A stretch of DNA of 34,509 bases from Flavobacteriaceae bacterium (GTDB lineage Bacteria; Bacteroidota; Bacteroidia; Flavobacteriales; Flavobacteriaceae): the NCBI GenBank assembly GCA_013042715.1, contig JABDPN010000286.1, positions 1 to 34,509 of the forward strand. The letters are read 5' to 3'. Below the pieces are notes generated by a model, which did not search any database, was not told the origin of the DNA, and saw nothing but the letters and a program-made list of their open reading frames with translations. A program made the translations under genes and the position numbers. Of this stretch, positions 1-8,887 are shown piece by piece (positions within the stretch are counted from its first letter, which is position 1; each line of letters opens with the position of its first letter).

Positions 1-2
1 CA

Positions 3-431
3 CCTAACTATATCGTTTCAGAATCTTTAGCTGAAAAGCTGATTTTGGATGAATACTTTGACTGGAATACATTTGGTTTAAAAAACCAATATTGGACGAG
101 TATACTCAAGGAAACTCCAGAATATATTAAAAATGATAAAATAGAATTAACTATTAATCAAAAATTAAAATATATAGGAGAATATAGTCACCCTGCTTAT
201 GGTGAAATTGAAATACATTTAACAAAAGATAATCTGCTCATGTTTAAAAGGTCTTTAGTTGATTTTGAACTTATAGCAGAAGATGACAATATTTTTAAAA
301 TATATGCCCCATATACTATGTATAGAGAAAAAGAGGTAAAATTTATTATAAACGATTCTGAGAAAGTTATTGGCTTGACTGTGAATTTTGAAAGACAGTT
401 AGACCCAATTTTGTTTTATAAGAAAATATAA
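3..431 (+). CDS. C-terminal part of a serine hydrolase/beta-lactamase-family protein with DUF3471-like tail (5' truncated by window edge)
   Basis: Frame is open from position 3 (PNYIVSESLAEKLILDEYFDW...), continuing into the listed ORF. The tail (YIGEYSHPAYGEIEIHL...) resembles the C-terminal domain that follows class-C beta-lactamase-like hydrolases. The TTG start at 45 is probably artefactual. Confidence 0.55.
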   Translation, partial: PNYIVSESLAEKLILDEYFDWNTFGLKNQYWTSILKETPEYIKNDKIELTINQKLKYIGEYSHPAYGEIEIHLTKDNLLMFKRSLVDFELIAEDDNIFKIYAPYTMYREKEVKFIINDSEKVIGLTVNFERQLDPILFYKKI

Positions 432-459
432 AAAGCCACTCAAGAAATTGAGTGGCTTT
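432..459. terminator. Bidirectional intrinsic terminator-like hairpin
   Basis: Inverted repeat AAAGCCACTCAA-gaaa-TTGAGTGGCTTT flanked by A/T runs, between the converging truncated CDS and tRNA-Asn. Confidence 0.75.
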
Positions 460-468
460 GTTTTCTTG

Positions 469-542
469 CTCCCCTTCTTGGACTCGAACCAAGGACCCTC
501 TGATTAACAGTCAGATGCTCTAACCAACTGAGCTAAAGAGGA
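469..542 (-). tRNA. tRNA-Asn(GTT)
   Basis: Reverse complement TCCTCTTTAGCTCAGTTGGTTAGAGCATCTGACTGTTAATCAGAGGGTCCTTGGTTCGAGTCCAAGAAGGGGAG folds as a cloverleaf. Acceptor TCCTCTT/AAGGGGA, anticodon loop CTGTTAA, T-loop GGTTCGAGTCC; CCA not encoded. Confidence 0.96.
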
Positions 543-611
543 AGATATTTCGCTTTTGCGAGCGCAAATATAGGTTATTTTTTAAAATAAATAAATAAAT
601 ATTAAAAAAAT

Positions 612-1958
612 CTACTTAATAAAATGCCTGTAAATATCATTCCCAAATGCAAAGACAAATAAAGCTATTAGCAAGAAGAAACCAACCATTTGTGCATATT
701 CTAAAAATTTATCGCTTGGTTTTCTTCTAAATATAATTTCATAAGTTAAAAACATGGCATGACCACCATCTAATGCTGGAATTGGTAGCAAGTTTAAAAC
801 ACCTAACATTATAGATAAAAATGCTGTTATTGTCCAAAATATTTGCCAATCCCAAGTGGTTGGAAAAATTTTAGCTATAGATACAAAACTACCTAATCCT
901 TTATAGGCTCCAGATTTAGGATTTGCTAATTTTTTAAGTTGCTTCCCAAAAGATTTAAAAGTCTCGATAAAATCTTTTGTTCCTGCTGGAAACGATTCTG
1001 TGAAACTATATTTTAAAGTAGAAAGTTTATAATAGCCAAGTTTCTCTAAATCTTCTATGCTTGCACCTCCATGTATAACACCTAATTTCTGATCTTTAAT
1101 TTCAATATTTGCAGTAATTTCTTTCCCTTTTCTAATAATAGTTACTGGCACAACTCCATTTTCAGAAGAATCAAGATAATCTATAAATTGATCTGAATAC
1201 TTTATTGATTGTCCATTTACGGACACTATAACATCACCTTTTTTTATGTTTAAAACATTATGTGAATCTTCTGGAACTTCTGCTATAATAAAAGGAAAAC
1301 GAATACCTAATAAACTTTCTGGCTCTTCTTCTATTAAATCTGAAAGAAAATCTTCTTTAATAGGAAGTGTAAGAATTTCGTTATTTCTTTTTACTTCAAC
1401 CTCATCTGCTAAAAGAAGATTTGAACGAATTTGTCTATAGGACTCTACAGACTCTCCATCCAATGATATTATTTCATCTCCTGTTTTTAAACCTATGGTT
1501 TCTGTTAAAAACTCTGTTACTTCAAGTCCATCTCCTATTTGATTAGCAGGTAAGAATTTATCTCCCCAAGTAAAAGCTATTCCAACATAAATTATCCAAG
1601 CTAAGACAAAGTTTACAAACACACCTCCAAGCATAATTATAAGTCGCTGCCACGCAGGTTTAGATCTAAACTCCCAAGGTTGTGGTGGTAAAGCCATTTG
1701 TTCTTTATCCATGCTTTCGTCTATCATCCCTGATATCTTAACATAACCACCTAATGGTAACCAACCAATTCCATAAACGGTTTCGCCTATTTTCTTTTTA
1801 AATACTGAAAACTTTACATCAAAAAAGAGGTAAAATTTCTCTACTCTGGTCTTAAATAATTTTGCAGGAATAAAATGTCCAGCTTCATGAAGTATGATTA
1901 GAATTGAAAGACTTAAGAAAAACTGACAAACAATTATTACTATTTCGGTAAAACTCAT
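612..1958 (-). CDS. rseP: RseP-family site-2 zinc metalloprotease (M50) with PDZ domains
   Basis: HEAGHF zinc motif near the N-terminus, PDZ-like repeats, C-terminal NLLPIPALDGGH motif. Confidence 0.93.
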   Translation of the reverse strand: MSFTEIVIIVCQFFLSLSILIILHEAGHFIPAKLFKTRVEKFYLFFDVKFSVFKKKIGETVYGIGWLPLGGYVKISGMIDESMDKEQMALPPQPWEFRSKPAWQRLIIMLGGVFVNFVLAWIIYVGIAFTWGDKFLPANQIGDGLEVTEFLTETIGLKTGDEIISLDGESVESYRQIRSNLLLADEVEVKRNNEILTLPIKEDFLSDLIEEEPESLLGIRFPFIIAEVPEDSHNVLNIKKGDVIVSVNGQSIKYSDQFIDYLDSSENGVVPVTIIRKGKEITANIEIKDQKLGVIHGGASIEDLEKLGYYKLSTLKYSFTESFPAGTKDFIETFKSFGKQLKKLANPKSGAYKGLGSFVSIAKIFPTTWDWQIFWTITAFLSIMLGVLNLLPIPALDGGHAMFLTYEIIFRRKPSDKFLEYAQMVGFFLLIALFVFAFGNDIYRHFIK

Positions 1959-2028
1959 ATTGGTATTTTATAAACAGTTGGCAAAAGTAAAACTTTAAAG
2001 CTATAATATAAAACTTAATGTAGCCTCA

Positions 2029-3978
2029 TTATTGTTTTAACATGGTTTTATGAAAAATGCCTTCGTTAGTTTTAAAACGAATAAAATGTAAACCTGAAGT
2101 AAGATGTTCTATGTTAATAGTATTTGAGAAATTGAGCGAACCTTCAAGCTGACCTAAAATGTTATAAACTTCAATGATTTGAATCTCTAAAGCATCAGCT
2201 TTTTCAATATATAAAATATCTTGAGCTGGATTTGGATATAACTTTAATATGTTTACTAATGATTGCTCATTAAGACTAAGTACAACAGTATTGTTTTTAG
2301 AGATTAAATCGCGATCTGGATCAAATTCTACAGAATCTATAGTAAAAGATATTGGTCTAAAAAATACTTGATTATTAAATGTATTATCTAAAACAACATC
2401 CATAGTTTCACCACCAGTACCATGTATTCTAAGTGGCACAGGTGATTCAAAATAGTCAACCGAAGCATGACTTTGTGTTTGACTAATTTCAATTCTTATC
2501 TGTGAAGGATCGTCTTGATTCCATGCTACAGTATATGATGGATAACCCTGATTGTAAATCCAATCGTTAAAAAACTCTGTTAAATCTTCACCGCTAGCGT
2601 TTTCCATAATTGGAATAAATTCTTCGGTTTTAGCATAAGCAAAGGCATGATCTGGATCGCTTAAATAATCTTGAAGTCCTTGGTAAAATTGTGTGTCCCC
2701 TAGTTTTTTTCGCAGCATATGAAGAACCATTGCGCCTTTATTATAAGATAGCCTACCGTTAAAAATTCTACTCACACTTGTTGTGTCTTGATCTGTTAAA
2801 TAAACTGCGCCATCTGGTTGCGATGTAATGGAATTAATTCTGGATTGCTTCCATGCTGTAAAAGATGCGTTACCATCCAGATGTTCTACAACTAAATCTG
2901 AAAGATATGTTGCAAAACCCTCGTTTAACCATATATCTTTCCAACTTCCACAAGTAATTTTATTTCCAAACCATTGATGTGCTAATTCATGAGCGATTAA
3001 ACTTCTTGAAAAACTTCCCATAAAAGAAACTGTAGTATGTTCCATTCCACCTCCCCAACCAAATTGAGCGTGACCATATTTTTCACTTGCAAAAGGATAC
3101 TCCTCAAAAAGGTTTGTAAATAAATTCATAATATCTACAGTTACAGGAGTTGATATTTGTGCAGTTGATAAACTTTGAGGAAATACATAGTTTACAATCT
3201 CAAAAGGATTTCCATTATTTGGAACTGTATGTGAATAAATTGCATAATTAGTTACTGCAATTGCAATTAAATAAGCTGGAATTGGATATTGATGCTTAAA
3301 ATGAGTGGTTTTATTAAGACCATTAATCGTTTGGCTTTGCTCAACACCATTACTTACTGCTATATATTCGTTATTGTTAGGATTTAATATTGGAGTTGTT
3401 ATGTAAACATCAATCTCATCTATTTTGTCGTTTAAGTCTTGTTTACATGGCCACCATGCTTTTGCTCCGTAAGGTTCGCTTAGTGTCCAAATAATTGGAT
3501 CGTTATTGGTGCCATGTGTGGTTTGTTCAAAAGCTCCAAAACCTGAACCTTCCGGATTTCCAGAATATGTAATCTCCACTGTTCCAGACTGCCCTGTTAC
3601 TAAAGATTGAGCCAAAATAATAACTAACTCATCGTTGGCGTTTTGAGAGAAACTTAGACTATTTCCATTTTGGATGACTTGAAATACTGTCATGTTATCA
3701 TCCAAATCGAAAGTAATTTCACTCATGGGTTCTTTAGCTGTAAATGTTGATGTTACAACTCCAGAAATAAAAGCAACGTTTGGATCTAATGTAAATTCTA
3801 ATTTGTGATAGGTTAAATCGTAATTTCCTGTATTTGCATTAATTCTGTTTTGAGCATTAAAAAAAGAGGCTGCGGCTTTAGACTCTGCTTCAACAATTTC
3901 TATTAATTGCTCTTGAACATTTTGAGCATATATACTTATTGAGAAAAAAGTGAGTACGTAAAGTAATAATCGTTTCAT
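2029..3978 (-). CDS. M1-family aminopeptidase with C-terminal T9SS type A sorting domain
   Basis: GGGMEHTT and HELAHQWFGN...NEGFA motifs; C-terminal LYPNPAQDILYIEK...GLHFIRFKTNEG...KTMLKQ. The ORF track starts at 4071, but the signal peptide MKRLLLYVLTFFSISIYAQ places the likely start at 3978. Confidence 0.92.
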   Translation of the reverse strand: MKRLLLYVLTFFSISIYAQNVQEQLIEIVEAESKAAASFFNAQNRINANTGNYDLTYHKLEFTLDPNVAFISGVVTSTFTAKEPMSEITFDLDDNMTVFQVIQNGNSLSFSQNANDELVIILAQSLVTGQSGTVEITYSGNPEGSGFGAFEQTTHGTNNDPIIWTLSEPYGAKAWWPCKQDLNDKIDEIDVYITTPILNPNNNEYIAVSNGVEQSQTINGLNKTTHFKHQYPIPAYLIAIAVTNYAIYSHTVPNNGNPFEIVNYVFPQSLSTAQISTPVTVDIMNLFTNLFEEYPFASEKYGHAQFGWGGGMEHTTVSFMGSFSRSLIAHELAHQWFGNKITCGSWKDIWLNEGFATYLSDLVVEHLDGNASFTAWKQSRINSITSQPDGAVYLTDQDTTSVSRIFNGRLSYNKGAMVLHMLRKKLGDTQFYQGLQDYLSDPDHAFAYAKTEEFIPIMENASGEDLTEFFNDWIYNQGYPSYTVAWNQDDPSQIRIEISQTQSHASVDYFESPVPLRIHGTGGETMDVVLDNTFNNQVFFRPISFTIDSVEFDPDRDLISKNNTVVLSLNEQSLVNILKLYPNPAQDILYIEKADALEIQIIEVYNILGQLEGSLNFSNTINIEHLTSGLHFIRFKTNEGIFHKTMLKQ

Positions 3979-4029
3979 AGCTATTATTATTTGGTTGTTA
4001 AAAATAGATAATTTAAATGAATAGTATTG

Positions 4030-4037
4030 TATTTTTG
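4030..4037 (+). promoter_or_regulatory. Bacteroidota -7 element (TAnnTTTG) upstream of SCO1-like gene
   Basis: TATTTTTG, 38 nt before ATG 4076. Confidence 0.55.
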
Positions 4038-4075
4038 CAATTCGAAATACAAAAACACAATTTAGAAACATAAAT

Positions 4076-4747
4076 ATGCTATCATTTTTTGGAAAATATA
4101 AGTTCTTCGGTATTAGCCTTTTAATAGTCTCTATTATTATTATTTCAATCTTTTATTCTATTTTGAAACCTAAAAAAGTGTTGCCTATATATCAACCCAC
4201 ACAAGTTAGTACAGAACTCGTTGATAGTACAATCCAACATAAGAAGAAATATCATAAAATTGCAGATTTTAGTCTTGTTAATCAAAATGGAGACACCATT
4301 ACCCAAGAGAACTACAAAAATAAAATCTACGTTGCTGATTTCTTTTTTACGACATGCAAAACTATTTGTCCCGTAATGACTAAAAACATGCATGTTTTAC
4401 AAAAAGAATTTATTACAGACAGCGAAGTGATGTTGCTCTCACACTCTGTAACTCCAGAAATAGATACTGTTGCACAACTTAAACGATATGCTACAGAGAA
4501 GTTTGTTAATTCTAGTAAATGGAATTTGGTAACTGGAGATAAAAAACAGATTTACGAGCTTGCAAGAAAATCTTACCTAGCTGTAAAAGATGATGGCGAT
4601 GGCGGACCTTTTGATATGGTGCATACAGAAAACTTTATGCTTATAGATAAAGAACGTCAAATTAGAGGGTTTTATGATGGTACTAAACTAGATGACATTG
4701 ATAGATTAATTGATTATATCGCTCTTTTAAAAGAAGAGTATAAATAA
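4076..4747 (+). CDS. SCO1/SenC family protein (copper-binding thioredoxin-like)
   Basis: N-terminal TM; TTCKTICPVMTKNM (CxxxCP motif); HTENFMLIDKERQIRGFYDG. Confidence 0.9.
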   Translation: MLSFFGKYKFFGISLLIVSIIIISIFYSILKPKKVLPIYQPTQVSTELVDSTIQHKKKYHKIADFSLVNQNGDTITQENYKNKIYVADFFFTTCKTICPVMTKNMHVLQKEFITDSEVMLLSHSVTPEIDTVAQLKRYATEKFVNSSKWNLVTGDKKQIYELARKSYLAVKDDGDGGPFDMVHTENFMLIDKERQIRGFYDGTKLDDIDRLIDYIALLKEEYK

Positions 4748-4773
4748 AAAAGTGCCTTTATTAAGGCACTTTT
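4748..4773. terminator. Bidirectional intrinsic terminator hairpin
   Basis: AAAAGTGCCTT-TATT-AAGGCACTTTT between SCO1-like CDS (+) and a 36-aa ORF (-). Confidence 0.85.
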
Positions 4774-4795
4774 AATTCTATAACTTTTTTGATAT

Positions 4796-4906
4796 TTATC
4801 TATAACGTCTTCTTATATTCCATGTTATAGCAGATGTATTCCCAAATACTTTTGTTGAGATTCCTTCTTTGCTTTTTTTGGCAAATTTACTATACGTTGT
4901 TTTCAT
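4796..4906 (-). CDS. Small basic 36-aa protein of unknown function
   Basis: Not in ORF track. Translation MKTTYSKFAKKSKEGISTKVFGNTSAITWNIRRRYR*, preceded by a consensus promoter (TAAATTTG at 4940-4933) and followed by a terminator hairpin. Confidence 0.6.
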   Translation of the reverse strand: MKTTYSKFAKKSKEGISTKVFGNTSAITWNIRRRYR

Positions 4907-4932
4907 AATTTTATTTTTATTATTTGAGACTG

Positions 4933-4940
4933 CAAATTTA
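4933..4940 (-). promoter_or_regulatory. Bacteroidota -7 element for the 36-aa ORF
   Basis: Reverse complement TAAATTTG matches TAnnTTTG, 26 nt upstream of ATG 4906. Confidence 0.6.
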
Positions 4941-5158
4941 CGACATCATTTAGGTATAAACACCATATTAACAGCTATTTAAGAGATATTTTAGTCGATT
5001 TATTATTCTAATAGAATTTGATAAAAAACTTTACTAGGTTAGTATATAATCATACAAAATATTGAATTTTAAAGAGGTAAATGCATATGTATAATACGAA
5101 TTAGATAATAGCTTTTTAAATTGTTTATAGTTAATTTTTTTAGCGCTTATTTTTCGCT

Positions 5159-5166
5159 TATTTTTG
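5159..5166 (+). promoter_or_regulatory. Bacteroidota -7 element for feoAB operon
   Basis: TATTTTTG, 26 nt upstream of ATG 5193; overlaps an 11-bp tandem repeat CGCTTATTTTT (5144-5154, 5155-5165). Confidence 0.55.
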
Positions 5167-5192
5167 CTTCTTTAAAATCAATCTAAATAAGG

Positions 5193-5426
5193 ATGCCAAT
5201 TAGTGTAGCTGATTTAAAAAAAGGAGAACGCGGAATTATTGCAGATAGTTCTTCAGAAGCTATTCCTCTTAAACTTCTTGAAATGGGTTGTCTTCCTGGA
5301 AACGAAGTCCAACTTTTGCATCTTGCTCCTTTTTCAGATCCTTTATATCTTGATATTAATGGTAGCCATGTAGCCATTAGAAAAGAAACAGCATCATTAA
5401 TTTTAATCAATAAAATAGATGAGTAA
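5193..5426 (+). CDS. feoA: FeoA-domain ferrous iron transport protein
   Basis: 77-aa SH3-like FeoA: LLEMGCLPGNEVQLLHLAPFSDPLYLDINGSHVAIRKETASLILI. Overlaps the feoB start by 8 nt. Confidence 0.92.
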   Translation: MPISVADLKKGERGIIADSSSEAIPLKLLEMGCLPGNEVQLLHLAPFSDPLYLDINGSHVAIRKETASLILINKIDE

Positions 5427-7518
5427 GCAAATTAATGTTGCGTTAATTGGAAATCCTAATACTGGAAAAACATCTGTTTTTAATGCGCTCACTGGTTTAA
5501 ATCAAAAGGTAGGTAATTACCCTGGAATTACTGTAGATAAAAAAGAAGGTGTTTGTAAACTTTCTAGAAACACCAAAGCACATATAATAGACTTACCAGG
5601 AACTTATAGTCTTAATGCTTCTTCTATAGATGAGAATGTTGTAATAGAATTACTATTAAACAAAAACGACAAAGACTATCCCGATGTTGCTGTAATTGTT
5701 TCTGATGTAGAAAACCTTAAAAGAAATCTACTTTTATTCACTCAAATTAAAGATTTAAGAATTCCTGCAATTCTAGTCATTAATATGGCTGATAGAATGG
5801 ATCGAAAAGGGATTTCTTTAAATATTGAACATTTAGAGAAACATCTTAATACAAAAATTGCATTAGTTAGCACAAGAAAAAAACAAGGTATTGATAAGCT
5901 TAAAAATCTCATAGAAAATTATAGGCAATTGTCTCTAAAGCCATGTTTAAATGCTTCAACCATTGACACATCGTATTTTCAGAATCTTAAAAAAGCTTTT
6001 CCAGATCAAGATTTGTATAAACTCTGGTTGGTAATCTGTCAAGATGTAAATTTTGGAAAGATTTCACGTAATGAGCTTGACTTTTCAAATTTTAAAATTA
6101 AAACTGAAAACGAATTAAAAAGACTTCAGCAAAAAGAAACTATTAAGCGTTATCAGTTTATAAATGCTGTTCTTAAAAAAGGACAAATAATTGATAAAGA
6201 AAAAGCTAGAGATTTTAGAACTATACTTGATAGGATTCTTACCCATAAAGTTTATGGTTATCTAATATTCTTTGTGATCTTGCTTACCATATTTCAAGCC
6301 ATTTATGATTGGGCAAGTGTTCCAATGGAGTTTATAGATGAAAGTTTTGCGTCATTAGCAAATTGGACAAAAGCTTCACTTCCTGAAGGTGTTTTAACTA
6401 ATTTATTGGCAGAAGGAATAATTTCTGGTATTGGTGGCATTGTTATATTTATTCCACAAATTGCCTTTTTGTTTTTATTTATTTCCATACTAGAAGAAAG
6501 TGGTTACATGAGTCGTGTGGTTTTTTTAATGGACAGAATTATGCGACGCTTTGGGCTTAGCGGAAAAAGTATTGTACCTCTTATCTCTGGAACTGCATGT
6601 GCAATTCCAGCAATTATGGCAACACGAAATATTGAAAGTTGGAAAGAACGCCTTATAACAATACTCGTAACACCATTTACAACCTGTTCCGCAAGACTTC
6701 CAGTGTATATAATTATTATTCCTTTGGTTATTCCAGAAGGTCGGTCTTTAGGTTTAAGTTACCAAGCATTATCATTAATGATGCTTTACATTATTGGTTT
6801 TGGGATGGCAGTTTTGTCTGCTTTTATTTTGGATTCTATAATGAAACAAAACCGAAAAACATTTTTTGTAGTTGAAATGCCTGGATATAAAATTCCGTTA
6901 TTTAAAAATGTAGCTATTACAGTAATAGAAAAAACAAAAACCTTTATTCTTGAAGCTGGTAAAATTATATTGGCTATTTCTATTGTACTTTGGTTTTTAG
7001 CTTCATATGGTCCTGGAGATAGTTTTAATAATGCAGAAACTATTGTAAAATCTAACAATACAGAACTTACAGCTAACCAATTAGATAACAAAGTTGCTGC
7101 ACATAAACTAGAGCATTCTTACATTGGAATAATTGGTAAAACCATAGAGCCTGTTATTAGACCTTTAGGTTACGATTGGAAAATAGGCATTGGTCTTGTT
7201 GCATCTTTTGCAGCTCGCGAAGTTTTTGTTGGAACACTAGCTACAATATACAGTGTTGGAAGTGCTGTAGAAGACGAAGATGATAATACCATTAAAAAAC
7301 GTATGGCTGCAGAAGTCCATAGCAATGGCGAGAAAGTGTTTACACTTGCTTCGGGTATTTCGCTGTTGCTCTTTTATGCTTTTGCGATGCAATGTATGAG
7401 TACTTTAGCTATTGTTAAGCGTGAAACAAATAGTTGGAAATGGCCTATTATTCAACTTGTTAGTATGTCTGCAATTGCTTATATATTTGCTTTTATTGCT
7501 TTTCAATTTTTAAAATAA
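5419..7518 (+). CDS. feoB: Ferrous iron transporter B (full-length FeoB)
   Basis: [24 protein letters not shown], then GTACAIPAIMATR and TPFTTCSARLPVY Gate motifs and C-terminal QCMSTLAIVKRETNSWKW. Confidence 0.96.
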   Translation: MSKQINVALIGNPNTGKTSVFNALTGLNQKVGNYPGITVDKKEGVCKLSRNTKAHIIDLPGTYSLNASSIDENVVIELLLNKNDKDYPDVAVIVSDVENLKRNLLLFTQIKDLRIPAILVINMADRMDRKGISLNIEHLEKHLNTKIALVSTRKKQGIDKLKNLIENYRQLSLKPCLNASTIDTSYFQNLKKAFPDQDLYKLWLVICQDVNFGKISRNELDFSNFKIKTENELKRLQQKETIKRYQFINAVLKKGQIIDKEKARDFRTILDRILTHKVYGYLIFFVILLTIFQAIYDWASVPMEFIDESFASLANWTKASLPEGVLTNLLAEGIISGIGGIVIFIPQIAFLFLFISILEESGYMSRVVFLMDRIMRRFGLSGKSIVPLISGTACAIPAIMATRNIESWKERLITILVTPFTTCSARLPVYIIIIPLVIPEGRSLGLSYQALSLMMLYIIGFGMAVLSAFILDSIMKQNRKTFFVVEMPGYKIPLFKNVAITVIEKTKTFILEAGKIILAISIVLWFLASYGPGDSFNNAETIVKSNNTELTANQLDNKVAAHKLEHSYIGIIGKTIEPVIRPLGYDWKIGIGLVASFAAREVFVGTLATIYSVGSAVEDEDDNTIKKRMAAEVHSNGEKVFTLASGISLLLFYAFAMQCMSTLAIVKRETNSWKWPIIQLVSMSAIAYIFAFIAFQFLK

Positions 7519-7519
7519 A

Positions 7520-7654
7520 ATGAATACAACCCTACAAAATATTGGAGTTTTAATTTTAGTTGTTTTAGCAGTTCTATTTCTAGTAAAAAAATTCTTCTTT
7601 AATACTAAAAAGAAGAATTCTAAGTCTTGTGGAAGTAATGACTGTAATTGTTAA
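7520..7654 (+). CDS. FeoB-associated Cys-rich small membrane protein
   Basis: Not in ORF track. MNTTLQNIGVLILVVLAVLFLVKKFFFNTKKKNSKSCGSNDCNC*: one TM plus a Cys-rich tail directly downstream of feoB. Confidence 0.8.
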   Translation: MNTTLQNIGVLILVVLAVLFLVKKFFFNTKKKNSKSCGSNDCNC

Positions 7655-8049
7655 AGAATTTCGATATCTAAACAATACATCTTTTCAGGTATTCTATGAT
7701 GTACTTCAGGATAAGGTGATAAACTTAGCGCATTAATAATTAAACCATCTCCATTAAATAATATATCATCTGATGTATTTGTTACTCCTGAAGGATAGAA
7801 AATCAATTCTTTAGATTCTATTAAATTATCTTCTTGATAAATATTTATAAGAATTTTTGCTTCACCAGCTCTTACACAAGTTACACCTTCTGGGCATCTA
7901 GAATCTGAAATTACTTTTACAAATTCAATGCTTAATCCATTAACAAACAAAGTTTCTCCATATTGAATTTTAGCTAAATTTGGAGTAGCTTGTGTAAACC
8001 CTTGTAAAGAAGCAATTATTAGAAAATATAATAAAATATTTTTTTTCAT
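7651..8049 (-). CDS. Small secreted protein of unknown function with CPEGVTCVRAGEA motif
   Basis: Signal peptide MKKNILLYFLIIASLQGFTQA (start 8049; track start 8070). Conserved-looking SRCPEGVTCVRAGEAKI segment. Confidence 0.7.
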   Translation of the reverse strand: MKKNILLYFLIIASLQGFTQATPNLAKIQYGETLFVNGLSIEFVKVISDSRCPEGVTCVRAGEAKILINIYQEDNLIESKELIFYPSGVTNTSDDILFNGDGLIINALSLSPYPEVHHRIPEKMYCLDIEIL

Positions 8050-8104
8050 GATTATAGATTTACTCATCATAATACCTAAATCGTGCCAAAATTGAATAAG
8101 TATC

Positions 8105-8866
8105 TTATTTATCCTTATTAGATAAATCTAGATTTATACTGCCCCCAAAAGAAATGTATTTCATTTTATGGTTTAATCCAGTTCCGGCAGATAAGTCTAA
8201 TTGGAGGTTGTCTTTTACCAAATAGGTAATTCCAGCATCAAAACTAGCTTCATGATTATCTAACTTAACCAATGCTCCAAAAGGTTCAATATACATACCT
8301 ACTTTTTCAGAAATTCCAATTCCTAATGACAATGAATAGGTTAAATTTCCAGAACCAAATCCAAAATAATCATAACCAACATTGTAACCAAGACCGAATG
8401 TTTCTCCAATATCATGAGCAATAGATAATTTATTAATTGTACCTATTTCATTTAATGTCAAAGCATCTTTAGCTGTTGGAATTATCACATGAGACACAAA
8501 AGCAATATCGGTCTTAATGTCTTGTTTTTTTAGAATTTGAATTTTTGTTCCTAATTGTAAATCTGATATTCCACTAGTTTTATAAGAAGTGAGTTTATCT
8601 TTTACACTTGCAATCTCTGTTAATAATCTCAATTCTATACCTTTTGTAATTCCATATCGCCATAAAACTGTTGGAGCTAAAACTAATTCTTCTGAAAAGA
8701 AATCGTCTTTTGCTGTTCCATATAAAATACCCGTTTCTATTTGAAGTTCTCCTCTTCCTATAGTTAACGAACTTTCGGTTTGATCTGGTCTATCTGTTAT
8801 TATTGTTTGGGCAGATACTGCATAACTCGTTAATAACAACGCAAGTGATACTACATATTTATACAT
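8105..8866 (-). CDS. Outer-membrane beta-barrel protein, MetA-pathway-of-phenol-degradation-like transporter family
   Basis: Signal peptide ...SYAVSAQ; TDRPDQTESS N-terminal motif; alternating amphipathic beta strands to the C-terminus. Confidence 0.7.
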   Translation of the reverse strand: MYKYVVSLALLLTSYAVSAQTIITDRPDQTESSLTIGRGELQIETGILYGTAKDDFFSEELVLAPTVLWRYGITKGIELRLLTEIASVKDKLTSYKTSGISDLQLGTKIQILKKQDIKTDIAFVSHVIIPTAKDALTLNEIGTINKLSIAHDIGETFGLGYNVGYDYFGFGSGNLTYSLSLGIGISEKVGMYIEPFGALVKLDNHEASFDAGITYLVKDNLQLDLSAGTGLNHKMKYISFGGSINLDLSNKDK

Positions 8867-8887
8867 TTTATATTAAAGTTTTAATGT

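Noticed and set aside
5183-5410. 75-aa - strand ORF opposite feoA
   Set aside because: Antisense shadow of a clear FeoA domain.
6303-7091. ORFs at 6303-6488 (-), 6639-6875 (+) and 6786-7091 (-)
   Set aside because: Alternate-frame or antisense ORFs within full-length feoB.
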